This document shows positions 36,123 to 44,678 of a stretch of 64,000 nt of DNA, piece by piece. Each line of letters begins with the position of its first letter. Positions within the stretch are counted from its first letter, which is position 1. Position numbers and translations under genes: made by a program. The notes under the pieces were generated by a model. It was not told where the DNA came from and made no database searches. It saw only the letters and a list, made by a program, of their open reading frames with translations. Source of the stretch: an uncultured Eubacteriales bacterium (GTDB lineage: Bacteria > Bacillota > Clostridia > Oscillospirales > Oscillospiraceae); the NCBI GenBank assembly GCA_958402445.1, contig CATXTO010000003.1, positions 62,001 to 126,000 on the forward strand, in the 5' to 3' direction.

Positions 36123-37001
36123 ATGAGACGCAAGCTGTTAGTCATCGGGGTGTGTCTGCTATTTGTCATAGGCCTTCTGGTAACGGTATACCCGTTCCTC
36201 AGTAATTATCTGTACGAGAATCGGCAGGACGGCGTGATCCAATCCTACGAACAGGCGGTGTCCCAGTCGAATCAGACATCTCTGGAGAAATTTTGGCAGG
36301 AGGCCTGGGATTATAATAAGGGTTTGTTGCAAGGCGGCGTGGTCCTAACCGACCCGTTTGCCCCGGACGCGCTGATGGATCCTACCGCGGAGCCCTACGC
36401 GGGTCTTTTAAACGTCAACGGAAACGGTGTTATGGGATACCTGGAGATTCCAAAAATTCAGGTGTATCTTGCGGTCTACCACGGGACAACTGAGGCGGTG
36501 CTGCAAAAAGGGATTGGACATCTGGAGAACACTTCCCTGCCTGTGGGTGGGCAAGGGAGTCACGTGGTGGTATCCGGGCATACGGGTTTATCCGATAAGA
36601 AGCTGTTTACGGATTTGACGGAGCTGGAGACGGGCGATGTGTTTTATCTGCATGTATTGGACGACGTCCTTGCCTATCAGGTGGACCAAATCAAAGTGGT
36701 GGAACCCAGCGACACCTCAGACCTGCTTTTGGATGCGCAGCACGACTATGTAACCCTAGTAACCTGTACGCCTTACGGCGTAAATACGCACCGCCTCTTG
36801 GTACGAGGGACGCGGATCGCATATGAGACGGCGGAGCAGACGCAGGAAGCGGATCGGAACCAGCCCGGTACCAGCCAGTGGATGCGGCAGTATAAGCAGT
36901 CTCTGCTGGTAGGTCTGGCTGGGTTGTCGGCGGTGCTTGCGCTGTGGCTGATCGTCATCGCCATCCGGCGCCGCGTGCGGCGCAAGGAGGGCCGCGCATG
37001 A
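36123..37001 (+). CDS. srtC: Class C (pilin-polymerising) sortase 1
   Basis: 292 residues. N-terminal helix (8-28), lid motif DPF at 77-79 typical of class C, catalytic His153 (SGHTG), Cys215 (TLVTCTPYG) and Arg224 (NTHRL), and a C-terminal helix (near 262-284) anchoring it in the membrane. It should join the LPHTG threonine of one pilin to the YPKN lysine of the next. It starts 65 bases after the pilin and overlaps the next sortase by 4 bases. The ribosome site is weak (GGGGTAAGGT). Confidence 0.96.
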   Translation: MRRKLLVIGVCLLFVIGLLVTVYPFLSNYLYENRQDGVIQSYEQAVSQSNQTSLEKFWQEAWDYNKGLLQGGVVLTDPFAPDALMDPTAEPYAGLLNVNGNGVMGYLEIPKIQVYLAVYHGTTEAVLQKGIGHLENTSLPVGGQGSHVVVSGHTGLSDKKLFTDLTELETGDVFYLHVLDDVLAYQVDQIKVVEPSDTSDLLLDAQHDYVTLVTCTPYGVNTHRLLVRGTRIAYETAEQTQEADRNQPGTSQWMRQYKQSLLVGLAGLSAVLALWLIVIAIRRRVRRKEGRA

Positions 37002-38017
37002 GACGAAAGCTCCTGTTATTTCTATGCATCCTCTTGTTTTTGTCCGGTTTGGGTATTTTCCTTTGGCCAACCGTGCAGACCCTGCTGTTTCAGCGGCAGA
37101 GCGCGCAGGTGATTGCAGATTTCCGCAGCCGGGCGGAGGATGCGCAAGAGCTGAAACGGGGCGATCCCGTAACAGTGCCGGTGGAGACAACCGAGCCGGA
37201 ACAGACGCAACAGGAGCCCGGGCCCACTGAGGCGCCGGCCACCCAGCCTCAGATACCGGACTATCCCGGCCTTTTGGCGGAGATGGAGCGGTATAATCGT
37301 ACGCTCTATCTGACGGGGCAGGCCGGGCTTCAGGATGCCTGGAGCTATGAGCAGGCTGCCCTGGACCTGACACAATGGGGGCTGGAGGACAGCGCGGTAG
37401 GATATATTACCATTCCCGCAATGGATTTGGAGATGCCGCTTTACCTGGGCGCCTCCCGAGGGCACATGGCGGAGGGGGCGGCGGTGCTGGGGCAGACCAG
37501 CCTGCCCATCGGCGGAAGGGATACGAATTGTGTCATCGCCGGCCACCGGGGATACCGGGGCGCGCCGTATTTTTTGGAGATTGAGAAGCTGGAGGTAGGC
37601 GACGAGGTCTATCTCACCAACTTCTGGCAGACCCTGCGCTACACCGTAAGGGAAATTGTGATAATCCTCCCCAACGAGGTGGATCAGGTGCTGATTCAAG
37701 AGGGGCAGGATTTGGTGACGCTAGTCACCTGTCACCCTTATCAGGTTTCCTCCCACCGGTATGTGGTCTACTGCCAACGGGACGAATTGAATGCCCAAGA
37801 GAATTTGACTTCCGTGCCGACGTCCGCATCCGTATCTCCTCCCACGGACCATAGGATGCCCTCCGGCACAGGGCTCACAGGCGCGGAGGTGGCCTCCTCT
37901 CAGGGAAAAATTCAAATGGAGCGGATGTTACGATACATGAGCGCGGGATTTATCCTGATTATCCTATTGGCGCTGGGAATCTGCCGATTCCGGCGCAGAA
38001 AGACCAAGGGAAGCTGA
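36998..38017 (+). CDS. srtC: Class C-like sortase 2, lid motif not evident
   Basis: 339 residues from ATG 36998 (AAGGAGG upstream; ATGA overlap). N-terminal helix (8-25), a Pro/Thr/Glu linker (57-90), a catalytic core with His183 (AGHRGYRGAP), Cys245 (TLVTCHPYQ) and Arg254 (SSHRYVV), then a second polar linker and a C-terminal helix (about 307-328). The DPF/DPW lid found in sortase 1 is not evident. Its role may be attachment of the pilus base to the wall or joining of another substrate; both sortases are expressed with the single pilin. The two are moderately similar only. Confidence 0.92.
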   Translation: MRRKLLLFLCILLFLSGLGIFLWPTVQTLLFQRQSAQVIADFRSRAEDAQELKRGDPVTVPVETTEPEQTQQEPGPTEAPATQPQIPDYPGLLAEMERYNRTLYLTGQAGLQDAWSYEQAALDLTQWGLEDSAVGYITIPAMDLEMPLYLGASRGHMAEGAAVLGQTSLPIGGRDTNCVIAGHRGYRGAPYFLEIEKLEVGDEVYLTNFWQTLRYTVREIVIILPNEVDQVLIQEGQDLVTLVTCHPYQVSSHRYVVYCQRDELNAQENLTSVPTSASVSPPTDHRMPSGTGLTGAEVASSQGKIQMERMLRYMSAGFILIILLALGICRFRRRKTKGS

Positions 38018-38057
38018 CGGAAGACGCCTGCGCGAAGATAAGGGTACCCAGGGGCGT

Positions 38058-38100
38058 AAAAACGGCCTCACCGCCGAACCAGGGCGGTGAGGCCGTTTTT
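38058..38100. terminator. Bidirectional terminator at the end of the pilus locus
   Basis: 18-bp perfect stem (38058-38075 and 38083-38100) with A5 and T5 at the outer edges and a 7-base loop, so it functions for the sortase gene and the convergent acetyltransferase. Confidence 0.95.
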
Positions 38101-38107
38101 CTGTTGT

Positions 38108-38560
38108 TCATTCCCTTTTCGGTCGGTCCCAACGCAGATAAATCATATCGATGAGCCGGACCCCCTGCTCGAAAATAGGGTGGTCGTAATGGTTGAGAAA
38201 AAAGTTTTTCACCCGGTGAGAGCGGCGAAAACCGCAGTGCTCATAAAAAGGGATGGTCAGGGGACTTTCGCCAGTACCCACAAAAAACGTGGCGCAGTCC
38301 GCGTAGTGGGAAAAGAGAAACAAGATCAGTTTTTTGCCATAGCCCATTTTCTGGGATGCCGGCGCCGTGGCGATATTTTTAATCTCGCATACACCGTCGC
38401 CCTCCCGGGTGACGACGCACTCCGCTTTTACCCCGTTGTCCAGGAGCACGAACATGTCGCCCCGCTCTAGGTATCGGTCAATTTGTCTCTCCTGCTCGTC
38501 CGCCAGAAGCAGGAGGTCCAGATACTGTTTTTTGTTTTCCATGATTTGTAGAATCTGCAT
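38108..38560 (-). CDS. GNAT-family N-acetyltransferase
   Basis: 150 residues from ATG 38560, set by AGGAG 8 bases upstream. The acetyl-CoA-binding motif appears as IATAPASQKMGYGKKLILFL, a slightly changed R/Q-x-x-G-x-G/A loop, and the C-terminal FYEHCGFRRSHRV motif is typical of GNAT enzymes. Substrate unknown. Monocistronic, ended by the shared terminator. Confidence 0.88.
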   Translation of the reverse strand: MQILQIMENKKQYLDLLLLADEQERQIDRYLERGDMFVLLDNGVKAECVVTREGDGVCEIKNIATAPASQKMGYGKKLILFLFSHYADCATFFVGTGESPLTIPFYEHCGFRRSHRVKNFFLNHYDHPIFEQGVRLIDMIYLRWDRPKRE

Positions 38561-38647
38561 GCTTCGTCTCCTGACGTTCAGAGAATTAAAGCGCATGTAA
38601 GGGGGAAATTACAAGTAATCAAGGTGGAACCGGATACGTCCCGCCCC

Positions 38648-39328
38648 TTACCGGGCGGGCATCTGAAATCCAGCCAGGGCCTCATTCAAAAATGCGTTAA
38701 ACGGCTGCATTTTGGAGAAAATTTCTACAGCAGCGGGGATAAAGTCCGGCGCCAGCAACTCTTGGTCCGCAAGGGGATACTCCAGGTACCAGCTTTTATA
38801 TTTCAGGAATTCTGCCTGGGGGTGCGCCGGGTCATAGCCGCGGGGCACGCGTTTTAGCGCAGTGCCACCCACGCGGAAGGATTCGGTGAACGCGGGGTCT
38901 GTGATAATTTCCTGCCACTTCACGCCGTGGGCGGCGATCTGATCCCGCACCATGGCTGTGGCGTCCTGGAACATATCGGCGAACATACCGCCCCCCAGGA
39001 AGGACCGGTCTCCCGGCTTTACCAGGATGTAGTAGCCCACGGGAATCGGCAGCTTTCCTCGGGGCGCGATATGGGCCCGGAAGGCCGGGTTATAAGGGGA
39101 TTTGTCGTGGCTGAAGCGAGTGTCCCGGTTCAGCTTGAAGGTCAGGGACTTCGGGTCCAGCAGGGGAATGGCGGCGTCCCGGGCGTGCAGCTCCATCATG
39201 AGGCTGCCCACAAGCTCCTCAAATGCACCGCTTGCTTCGTGATACTCCGATTTATGTGCGTGGAACCAGTCCCGGTTGTTGTTTTGTTCTAGGGCGGTTA
39301 AATAGGTCAAGATAACATCAAGCTTCAT
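38648..39328 (-). CDS. DUF2461 family protein
   Basis: 226 residues covering the whole DUF2461 domain: the NNNRDWFHAHKSEYHEA opening, FKLNRDTRFSHDKSPYNP, GYYILVKPGDRSFLGGGMF and RVPRGYDPAHPQAEFLKYK motifs are all family landmarks. AGGAGG is 6 bases before the ATG. The start overlaps the stop of the upstream sigma factor by 11 bases, so they are translationally coupled. The biochemical role is unknown. Confidence 0.93.
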   Translation of the reverse strand: MKLDVILTYLTALEQNNNRDWFHAHKSEYHEASGAFEELVGSLMMELHARDAAIPLLDPKSLTFKLNRDTRFSHDKSPYNPAFRAHIAPRGKLPIPVGYYILVKPGDRSFLGGGMFADMFQDATAMVRDQIAAHGVKWQEIITDPAFTESFRVGGTALKRVPRGYDPAHPQAEFLKYKSWYLEYPLADQELLAPDFIPAAVEIFSKMQPFNAFLNEALAGFQMPAR

Positions 39329-40184
39329 TGTGCGCCTCCTGGTTGTTTAAAACCGTCATAAAATGCTGAGACTGCATCAGATCCCGCACCCATGCGGTGA
39401 GCTGCTTGGGAGAGCGGTATGCAGGCAAATCCGCGAAAACTTGCGAGAGCTGGTCCAGCTGTTCCATGGCGTCGGTACATCGGGTCAGGGCATCATAAGA
39501 GCAGGGCTCCAAGGCCTGAAAGCAAAGGTTGGTTGGGTCAATGCGGTGGCTGGCGATGGCGTAATGAATTCTTTTTTTGCAGGCGCAGCGCCCCGTTCCG
39601 CTGAGCCCGCAGTACTCCGCCAGAAACGCCGCCATTTTCTTGCGGGCGCGGGAGAGCTTTTGGCGATACGCCTCCGGCGTCATCTCCAAAACGTCTGCGG
39701 CGATGCGGCTGTTCAGACGGAACATGGTCCCGAGAATAAAAATGCAGCGGCTCTCCGGTTCCAGACACTGTAGCATGACATTGCTGCAGGAGAGCTTCAG
39801 CTCACGCTCTAGGAGCCCCTGGTCCACGCCGCCGCTCAGGTCCGGGATATCCTGTTCCCGGCCGGAAACAATGTCCGCGCCATAGGCTTCAAAGCTCAGG
39901 TGCGCCTGAGAGAACATGCCCTTTTGATACTGCTGCAAATGATTGACCGCGATGCGGAAGACCCAGGTCCGCAGGCTGCTGTCCTGCCGGAAGGAGGACA
40001 GGTGCGTCATGACCTTGATTAAAATTTCTTGGGTCGCATCCTCCGCGTCTGGAATGGTTCCCAGCATGCGCAAAGCCAGATTAAAAATCATATCCTGCAT
40101 GCTGCACAAAAGCGTTTCCAACGCCGCCTGATTGCCGGAGACGGCGTCCTCCAAAATTTGTTTTTCATTTTCGATCGGTTTCAA
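39318..40184 (-). CDS. ECF-like RNA polymerase sigma factor with C-terminal extension
   Basis: 288 residues. Sigma region 2 (residues 15-85: MLGTIPDAEDATQEILIKVM and TWVFRIAVNHL) and region 4 (about 135-190: MFRLNSRIAADVLEMTPEAYRQKLSRARKKM) are present. Residues ~195-288 are extra, with an initial CxxC-like CACKKR and a helical tail, as in some extended ECF groups. TTG start 8 bases after AGGAGGTG. No anti-sigma gene is adjacent, so the extension may provide control. A possible self-controlled promoter lies at 40204-40232. Confidence 0.92.
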   Translation of the reverse strand: MKPIENEKQILEDAVSGNQAALETLLCSMQDMIFNLALRMLGTIPDAEDATQEILIKVMTHLSSFRQDSSLRTWVFRIAVNHLQQYQKGMFSQAHLSFEAYGADIVSGREQDIPDLSGGVDQGLLERELKLSCSNVMLQCLEPESRCIFILGTMFRLNSRIAADVLEMTPEAYRQKLSRARKKMAAFLAEYCGLSGTGRCACKKRIHYAIASHRIDPTNLCFQALEPCSYDALTRCTDAMEQLDQLSQVFADLPAYRSPKQLTAWVRDLMQSQHFMTVLNNQEAHNEA

Positions 40185-40203
40185 CTCAACACCTCCTATT
40201 CAA

Positions 40204-40232
40204 TTAGACTGCGTCCCAATTGAATTGTGACA
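40204..40232 (-). promoter_or_regulatory. Candidate ECF-type autoregulatory promoter
   Basis: On the minus strand TGTCAC (40232-40227), 17-base spacer, GTCTAA (40209-40204), close to the sigma factor gene start. It does not resemble a sigma-A promoter but has a TGTCAC-type -35 and GTC-type -10 seen with ECF factors. Confidence 0.45.
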
Positions 40233-40235
40233 CCT

Positions 40236-40569
40236 ATCTTTCATTTTCCGTATTTTTCATCCTAGCATATGGGGTGCCCTTGCAGCCGGTCCGACCCGGC
40301 GAAGCAAAAGCGCGGCCGGGCCGCTTATAAAAAACGGGCGGGGCTCCAGTCGGCTCCGTCCGATTTTCCAGCAGCCGTCAACCTTACGGCTGCGATGAAT
40401 TCTCCTGATATTTTAGTGCTATTTTTTACGAATGTCAATCTTTTTAAAAGAAACCCTGTATTTTCCACCTAGATGGAAAAATAAAGACGGCGGTACGGAA
40501 GGGTTCTCTTCTGCACATGGACGGGTTGCCATACGAGAATAGCCAAAAAAATGGAGGTCTGGGAGTCGT
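40236..40569. other. Intergenic region, no gene recognised
   Basis: Divergent spacer of about 330 bases between the sigma factor and a small open frame. GC-rich inverted stretches occur near 40305-40325. A possible short frame at 40269-40472 has no ribosome site and no recognised features. Confidence 0.5.
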
Positions 40570-40773
40570 ATGTATCCATACCACAATAGAATTAAACAAC
40601 GCATCCGGGCGGGGGAGCTGGTCGGATATGAATATGTGGAGGATTATCCCCGCATGGGAGAGGCGCTGGTCCTATACTTTTCCACGAATCCACCGGTACG
40701 GCCCATCCGGCCATACCGGTATCAGGAGTACAGGCCGTTATTGGCAGCGTGGGAAGCCAGGGAAGGAAATTAG
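40570..40773 (+). CDS. Small hypothetical protein
   Basis: 67 residues. MYPYHNRIKQRIRAGELVGYEYVEDYP then two proline-rich stretches (STNPPVRPIRPYRYQEYRPLL). Basic N-terminus and tyrosine-rich core suggest a small folded protein. I have a sense of similar short Clostridia proteins sharing the IKQRIRxGEL and RPIRP segments but cannot name a family. The ATG follows AATGGAGGTCTGGGAGTCGT. A stand-alone gene is plausible. Confidence 0.6.
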   Translation: MYPYHNRIKQRIRAGELVGYEYVEDYPRMGEALVLYFSTNPPVRPIRPYRYQEYRPLLAAWEAREGN

Positions 40774-40887
40774 GTTGAGGAGCCAGACGGGACGGATTTG
40801 AGGCGTATAAACGTTAATTCTCCGATACCCCTGAGTATGCCTTGCAATGCTTATAAGAAGCTCTTCAGGCGCGGGAATAACCAAGAC

Positions 40888-40916
40888 TTGACATTACAGG
40901 GATAGAGTGCTAATAT
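40888..40916 (+). promoter_or_regulatory. Promoter of the secreted protein gene
   Basis: TTGACA (40888-40893), 17-base spacer, TAATAT (40911-40916). A short hairpin ACAGG-AGAG...CTC-CCTGT follows at 40922-40947, near the 5' end of the transcript. Confidence 0.8.
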
Positions 40917-40972
40917 AAAATAACAGGAGAGTAATCGTCTCCCTGTAAAATTTATTAAGGAGGGGGTTATCA

Positions 40973-41296
40973 ATGAAAACGCAAAGGCTGTTGGCGGTTT
41001 TGGTGGCGATCAGCGTTCTGCTTTGCCTGCCGGTGACAGCTAAGGCCAAGACCGTAACGCTTGACGCCAGCAATGCGAGCTATTACGCCTACATGGATCT
41101 GGAGGAGGCTCCCGCGGAGCTGCAAGACACCATTTTGGAGGCCCGGGCTCAAATTATTTTTCAGGAGTCCTGGGTTGCGGACGGGTACGAGGGACAGGTC
41201 ACTTATCCGGACGGCACGGTGATCGAGCTGCCCCAATTTTCAGAGCTCTTCCCCGATGACTGGGAGATTCCCGTGGAATCAGGAGGAGACAGTTGA
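40973..41296 (+). CDS. Small secreted protein
   Basis: 107 residues with a clear signal peptide (1-26, ending AKA). The mature part is acidic with EAPAELQDTILEARAQIIFQ (probable helix) and VTYPDGTVIELPQFSELFPDDW. AAGGAGGGGG precedes the ATG. Family not recognised. Its stop at 41294-41296 lies just before a second secreted-looking frame without a signal peptide, raising the possibility that the two are one protein split by a frameshift near 41280-41296. Confidence 0.75.
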   Translation: MKTQRLLAVLVAISVLLCLPVTAKAKTVTLDASNASYYAYMDLEEAPAELQDTILEARAQIIFQESWVADGYEGQVTYPDGTVIELPQFSELFPDDWEIPVESGGDS

Positions 41297-41297
41297 T

Positions 41298-41651
41298 GTG
41301 CCGGCTGCGCTGCCGGCAATGGACGCCGTGGTGCCTGCCACTGCTTGGACAACCCTGACGCAGAGAAAGCTGTATCTTCGGCATCCAAGTTCTGTTTTCG
41401 ATACTGGCTATTTTCAATCGTGGTCCAATCTGACCGGCGCTTTGAAAACGACGGTAGTCGCACTGGAAACGCCTACTTCTTGTAATATTGGGTATACCGA
41501 TATAAAAACGAGCAAATCGATTGGGCATTCCTCTAGATTGCCTGTGGGCGGCACGTTCCAGATGAATGTGACCAATGCCTATGTGGGCGTGCGCGCCAGT
41601 ACATACTCCACAGAAGGGCTGGGTACGTTGCGCGTACAGTTGGGAAGATAG
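41298..41651 (+). CDS. Secreted-domain fragment, possibly the frameshifted continuation of the previous gene
   Basis: 117 residues from GTG 41298. No signal peptide; the sequence is Ser/Thr-rich with hydrophobic alternation (TLTQRKLYLRHPSSVF, TYSTEGLGTLRVQLGR), typical of beta-rich extracytoplasmic domains. The AGGAGG at 41281-41286 is 11 bases before the GTG, slightly long. The open frame extends upstream to 41256 inside the previous gene. Either the two are translationally coupled genes or a +1 shift near 41280-41296 has split one ~225-residue secreted protein. Confidence 0.5.
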   Translation: MPAALPAMDAVVPATAWTTLTQRKLYLRHPSSVFDTGYFQSWSNLTGALKTTVVALETPTSCNIGYTDIKTSKSIGHSSRLPVGGTFQMNVTNAYVGVRASTYSTEGLGTLRVQLGR

Positions 41652-41732
41652 AGTTTATGATTTGTGTTTGTCCCCCATGGTTCGCCCATGGGGGATAAAC
41701 GGATTATGGATGAAGAAAGGAGGAACTGATAA

Positions 41733-42710
41733 ATGAGAAGGCGCGTAAAGGGCACGGTTGCCGTTCTTCTTACGCTTGTGTTGGCGTTTGGTCTGCTGGC
41801 GGGCTGCGATCGGAATCCGGCCGAGGAACCCAATAATATTCTCGATCCAATTACCATGATAGTAGACAAAGCAATCGCCGATTATACCATGGAGCCATAC
41901 TGGAAGGATACTGGACTGGAGCTGCTGGACCTGGTGAAGGATGAAGAGGGATACACCCTGCTGGCCCAGGACGGCGGGGAAACATACCAAATTAAGCTGG
42001 ACCGGCAGTTTCAAGAGCAGAGCCGGACTGAAACGGCGCTGCCGAATACCAGCCGGGTGCTGGCCTCGAAAAAGGGAGAATTTGCGTACGCCAAAAATGA
42101 GGCGGGGCTTTTTGACCTATACAAGGACGGGGAGCCTTACCTTGCTGTCGGCGGCGAGGCGGGCGGCGACTGCCAAATGCTTTTTTCCGGTGGGCGGCTG
42201 TTCACCTATGCCCATGGGCGGTTATTCTGCAACGAGCAGGAGATAGCCTGGAAAGAAGTCCTGTCAGATCCCCAATTTTCCAGTCATGATGAATTGGTAA
42301 CTCCCGTGGGACTCGCGGAACGGGAGCATCAGGTTTTTGCCATTGTCTGTAACCAATCGGAAGAGTTAGGTTTAAATTACAATGTATACTATCCCGTGAA
42401 TCCCAAAACCGGTGCGCTTCAGTTGGAGGGCTCGCTTTCCTCATCCTTATCGGGAAGGTGGTTTAGCTCAAAAGATGACCGCATCTATGTGGCAGACGGC
42501 AGCGGATTAATCTATGTGGTTCAAGAGGTCGATAATAACGAATTGAGGACCACAGAGCAGGCCTTTCTAGATATGACGGAGGAATCGCTGCCCTGGAACA
42601 ATCTGCGGCAGATGATAGTGCTTTCGGACCGGCGGGTACTCCTGCTGTTTTCCGACCGGCTGATCGAAGTCACCCCCGTTTTCAGCCCTAATTCTTCGGG
42701 AGAAACATAG
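41733..42710 (+). CDS. Lipoprotein of unknown function, beta-propeller-like repeats
   Basis: 325 residues. Signal peptide with lipobox LLAGC (Cys26). The mature part contains repeated short strand pairs (GLFDLYKDGEPYLAV, GGRLFTYAHGRLFC, ADGSGLIYVVQEVD) that resemble propeller blades. Similar N-terminal regions precede solute-binding domains in some Oscillospiraceae lipoproteins, but here the protein ends without one. AAAGGAGG precedes the ATG. It lies 80 bases after the previous frame on the same strand. Confidence 0.7.
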   Translation: MRRRVKGTVAVLLTLVLAFGLLAGCDRNPAEEPNNILDPITMIVDKAIADYTMEPYWKDTGLELLDLVKDEEGYTLLAQDGGETYQIKLDRQFQEQSRTETALPNTSRVLASKKGEFAYAKNEAGLFDLYKDGEPYLAVGGEAGGDCQMLFSGGRLFTYAHGRLFCNEQEIAWKEVLSDPQFSSHDELVTPVGLAEREHQVFAIVCNQSEELGLNYNVYYPVNPKTGALQLEGSLSSSLSGRWFSSKDDRIYVADGSGLIYVVQEVDNNELRTTEQAFLDMTEESLPWNNLRQMIVLSDRRVLLLFSDRLIEVTPVFSPNSSGET

Positions 42711-42813
42711 GTGAGGGCTATGTGGGAAGCACTTTTTCCTAAGGCTGTCTGGCTTATGACAGATCGGCCCTGAAACAACGGCAGGTCGAGTATAGATACT
42801 GCGGGTATTTAAT

Positions 42814-42851
42814 AAATCGTGGGAGCAAAGATTGCTTTGCTCCCACGATTT
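42814..42851. terminator. Bidirectional terminator between the lipoprotein and FUSC genes
   Basis: 17-bp perfect stem AAATCGTGGGAGCAAAG / CTTTGCTCCCACGATTT (42814-42830 and 42835-42851) with ATTG loop. Confidence 0.88.
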
Positions 42852-42926
42852 CAGCATCATGCCGGGAACCTCACAGGTAATCCGCCTGTTGAAAAGGGTT
42901 TATGCTCGTTTCGTTTCCACATAGGG

Positions 42927-44678
42927 TCAGGCGCCGGAGGATTCCGGGGCCACGCATAAAATAGACCGGTCGTTGATGGCTCGCTTTCTATGGGCCGCGC
43001 GGACCGCCTGCCGGCAACGCTCCAGCAGGTCTTCCATGCCGTCCCAGTTTCCATCCAAAGCGTTCTGATGAAGCTTATCCTCCTGTAAATGGGATTGGAC
43101 GATCAAGCTATAATACAGTTGGGGATCGACCTGATCTTCCTGACAAATTCGAGTCAGTAGGGCAGTGGTAGAGGCGTATTTCTCCCAAAGCTGTCGGGTC
43201 GCCTTTTTGCGTCTGAAGGGCAGAATCAGACAATTGGCAAGCAGGGCAAGTACAATTCCAATACAGATATAGCCCAAACGAACCCCCAACATGCCGCCCA
43301 CGTCTTCCCAGCCAAACGCGCCTGCAAAAACTGCGCCGCCCAAGGCCCCCACGGTAGAACAGGCAAAGGTGGCTGAATAGTCGGAAAAATAAAAGGATAG
43401 GTATCCGGACAGCATCATGACTGCGGTGCGGCCAGTTGCCGATGGAATCAGCGCGTAGAGGACTATGCCGGCCAGGCCGCCGGTCAGCGTGGCGACGAGC
43501 CGCTTCCTGGCCTTTGTGCCGATGTCATCCGCATAGGGTAACGAGACCGAGGAAACCGTAAACAGCAGCCATTTCCCGTGGGGCAGATGGAGCAGCTTCA
43601 CCATGAACGTGCAAAGCGCAAGCAGAATAGAGACCCGCAAGGCATACACAACCCGGACCGGGCTGACGTCCAGCATCGCCTTGAGACGTAACGACAGGGA
43701 CAGAGCCGTTTTCCGGTAGCGCCCCCGTTTTTGCGGTAGCGCCATCTGCTGTAAATGCGACCCGATATAAAGCAGGCACTGGTCAAAGCGCGCATCTTCC
43801 TGACCGGCCAAGCCGGGTGCAGCCCAATCCGGCAGCTGAACGTGATCGGTCTTACGCTGAACAAACTCCCGAAACAGGGTCAGTTGAGCCGAGATCCGCC
43901 GCAACAGTTCTGCCCGGGCCGGCGTAGCAGGTCCCTCCATCTCATATAGCAGGAGGACAAGATTTTCAAGTCCCCGTCCGGCGTCGATCATAGCAAAGCT
44001 GGCGTCTGAGATACACAGAGCCCTTTTACGGCGTTCATATACAATACGGCTGAGCTTACACAGGTTCGCCCGCAGCGCGCCCGGTTCCTGGGGGACCCCT
44101 CTGCCTGTCAGCAGACATTCGATGCACGTGTCGGCTGCGTCTATCATGGAGCTCAATACATCACGCGCCGTTTCCACCACCCGCTTTCGACCCATGAAAA
44201 GCTGGTAAAGGATGATGGAAATCGCCCCCACGCACATACCAAGCAGACGCTTGGAAAGCTGGGCCGGCGACACCGGTGAAATAAAAACAAGAAAAAGATA
44301 GGATAAAATATAAGGGAAATAAAGATGACTGACATACTCATAGGTATAGGCGTACAAAATGATGAAGATCATTAGCAGATTCACCGGCAGGGCGAGCAAA
44401 GGGTGTACGTTGGATACAAAGCAGGCGGACGCCGCCATTAAGACAAGCACCGACGCTTGGATCAGCAGGTGTTTAACCGGCCTGGCGGTTAAATCCCTGG
44501 CCATGGAAGCGGACATCATAATGGTGAAAATTACGCCTACGATGGAGTTCTCCGCGCCTAAGGCCCGCTGAAAAACATTGACATAGACAATAATAAAAAT
44601 GAAATTCAAGGTGGCAAATCGAAATTTACTTTTTATGCTGCCCTTGATCCTGGTCAATACGGTTTCCATTTTTTCCAA
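42927..44678 (-). CDS. FUSC/aromatic acid exporter family membrane protein
   Basis: 583 residues. Two blocks of about five or six helices (about 18-165 and 345-490) flank a cytoplasmic helical region and a C-terminal one (about 490-583), the layout of FUSC/ArAE transporters such as YdbK-like and AaeB proteins. Pumping of aromatic acids or other anionic compounds is the usual role. The TTG start at 44678 lies 9 bases after GGGAG; an in-frame ATG at 44669 is further from it. Confidence 0.88.
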   Translation of the reverse strand: MEKMETVLTRIKGSIKSKFRFATLNFIFIIVYVNVFQRALGAENSIVGVIFTIMMSASMARDLTARPVKHLLIQASVLVLMAASACFVSNVHPLLALPVNLLMIFIILYAYTYEYVSHLYFPYILSYLFLVFISPVSPAQLSKRLLGMCVGAISIILYQLFMGRKRVVETARDVLSSMIDAADTCIECLLTGRGVPQEPGALRANLCKLSRIVYERRKRALCISDASFAMIDAGRGLENLVLLLYEMEGPATPARAELLRRISAQLTLFREFVQRKTDHVQLPDWAAPGLAGQEDARFDQCLLYIGSHLQQMALPQKRGRYRKTALSLSLRLKAMLDVSPVRVVYALRVSILLALCTFMVKLLHLPHGKWLLFTVSSVSLPYADDIGTKARKRLVATLTGGLAGIVLYALIPSATGRTAVMMLSGYLSFYFSDYSATFACSTVGALGGAVFAGAFGWEDVGGMLGVRLGYICIGIVLALLANCLILPFRRKKATRQLWEKYASTTALLTRICQEDQVDPQLYYSLIVQSHLQEDKLHQNALDGNWDGMEDLLERCRQAVRAAHRKRAINDRSILCVAPESSGA

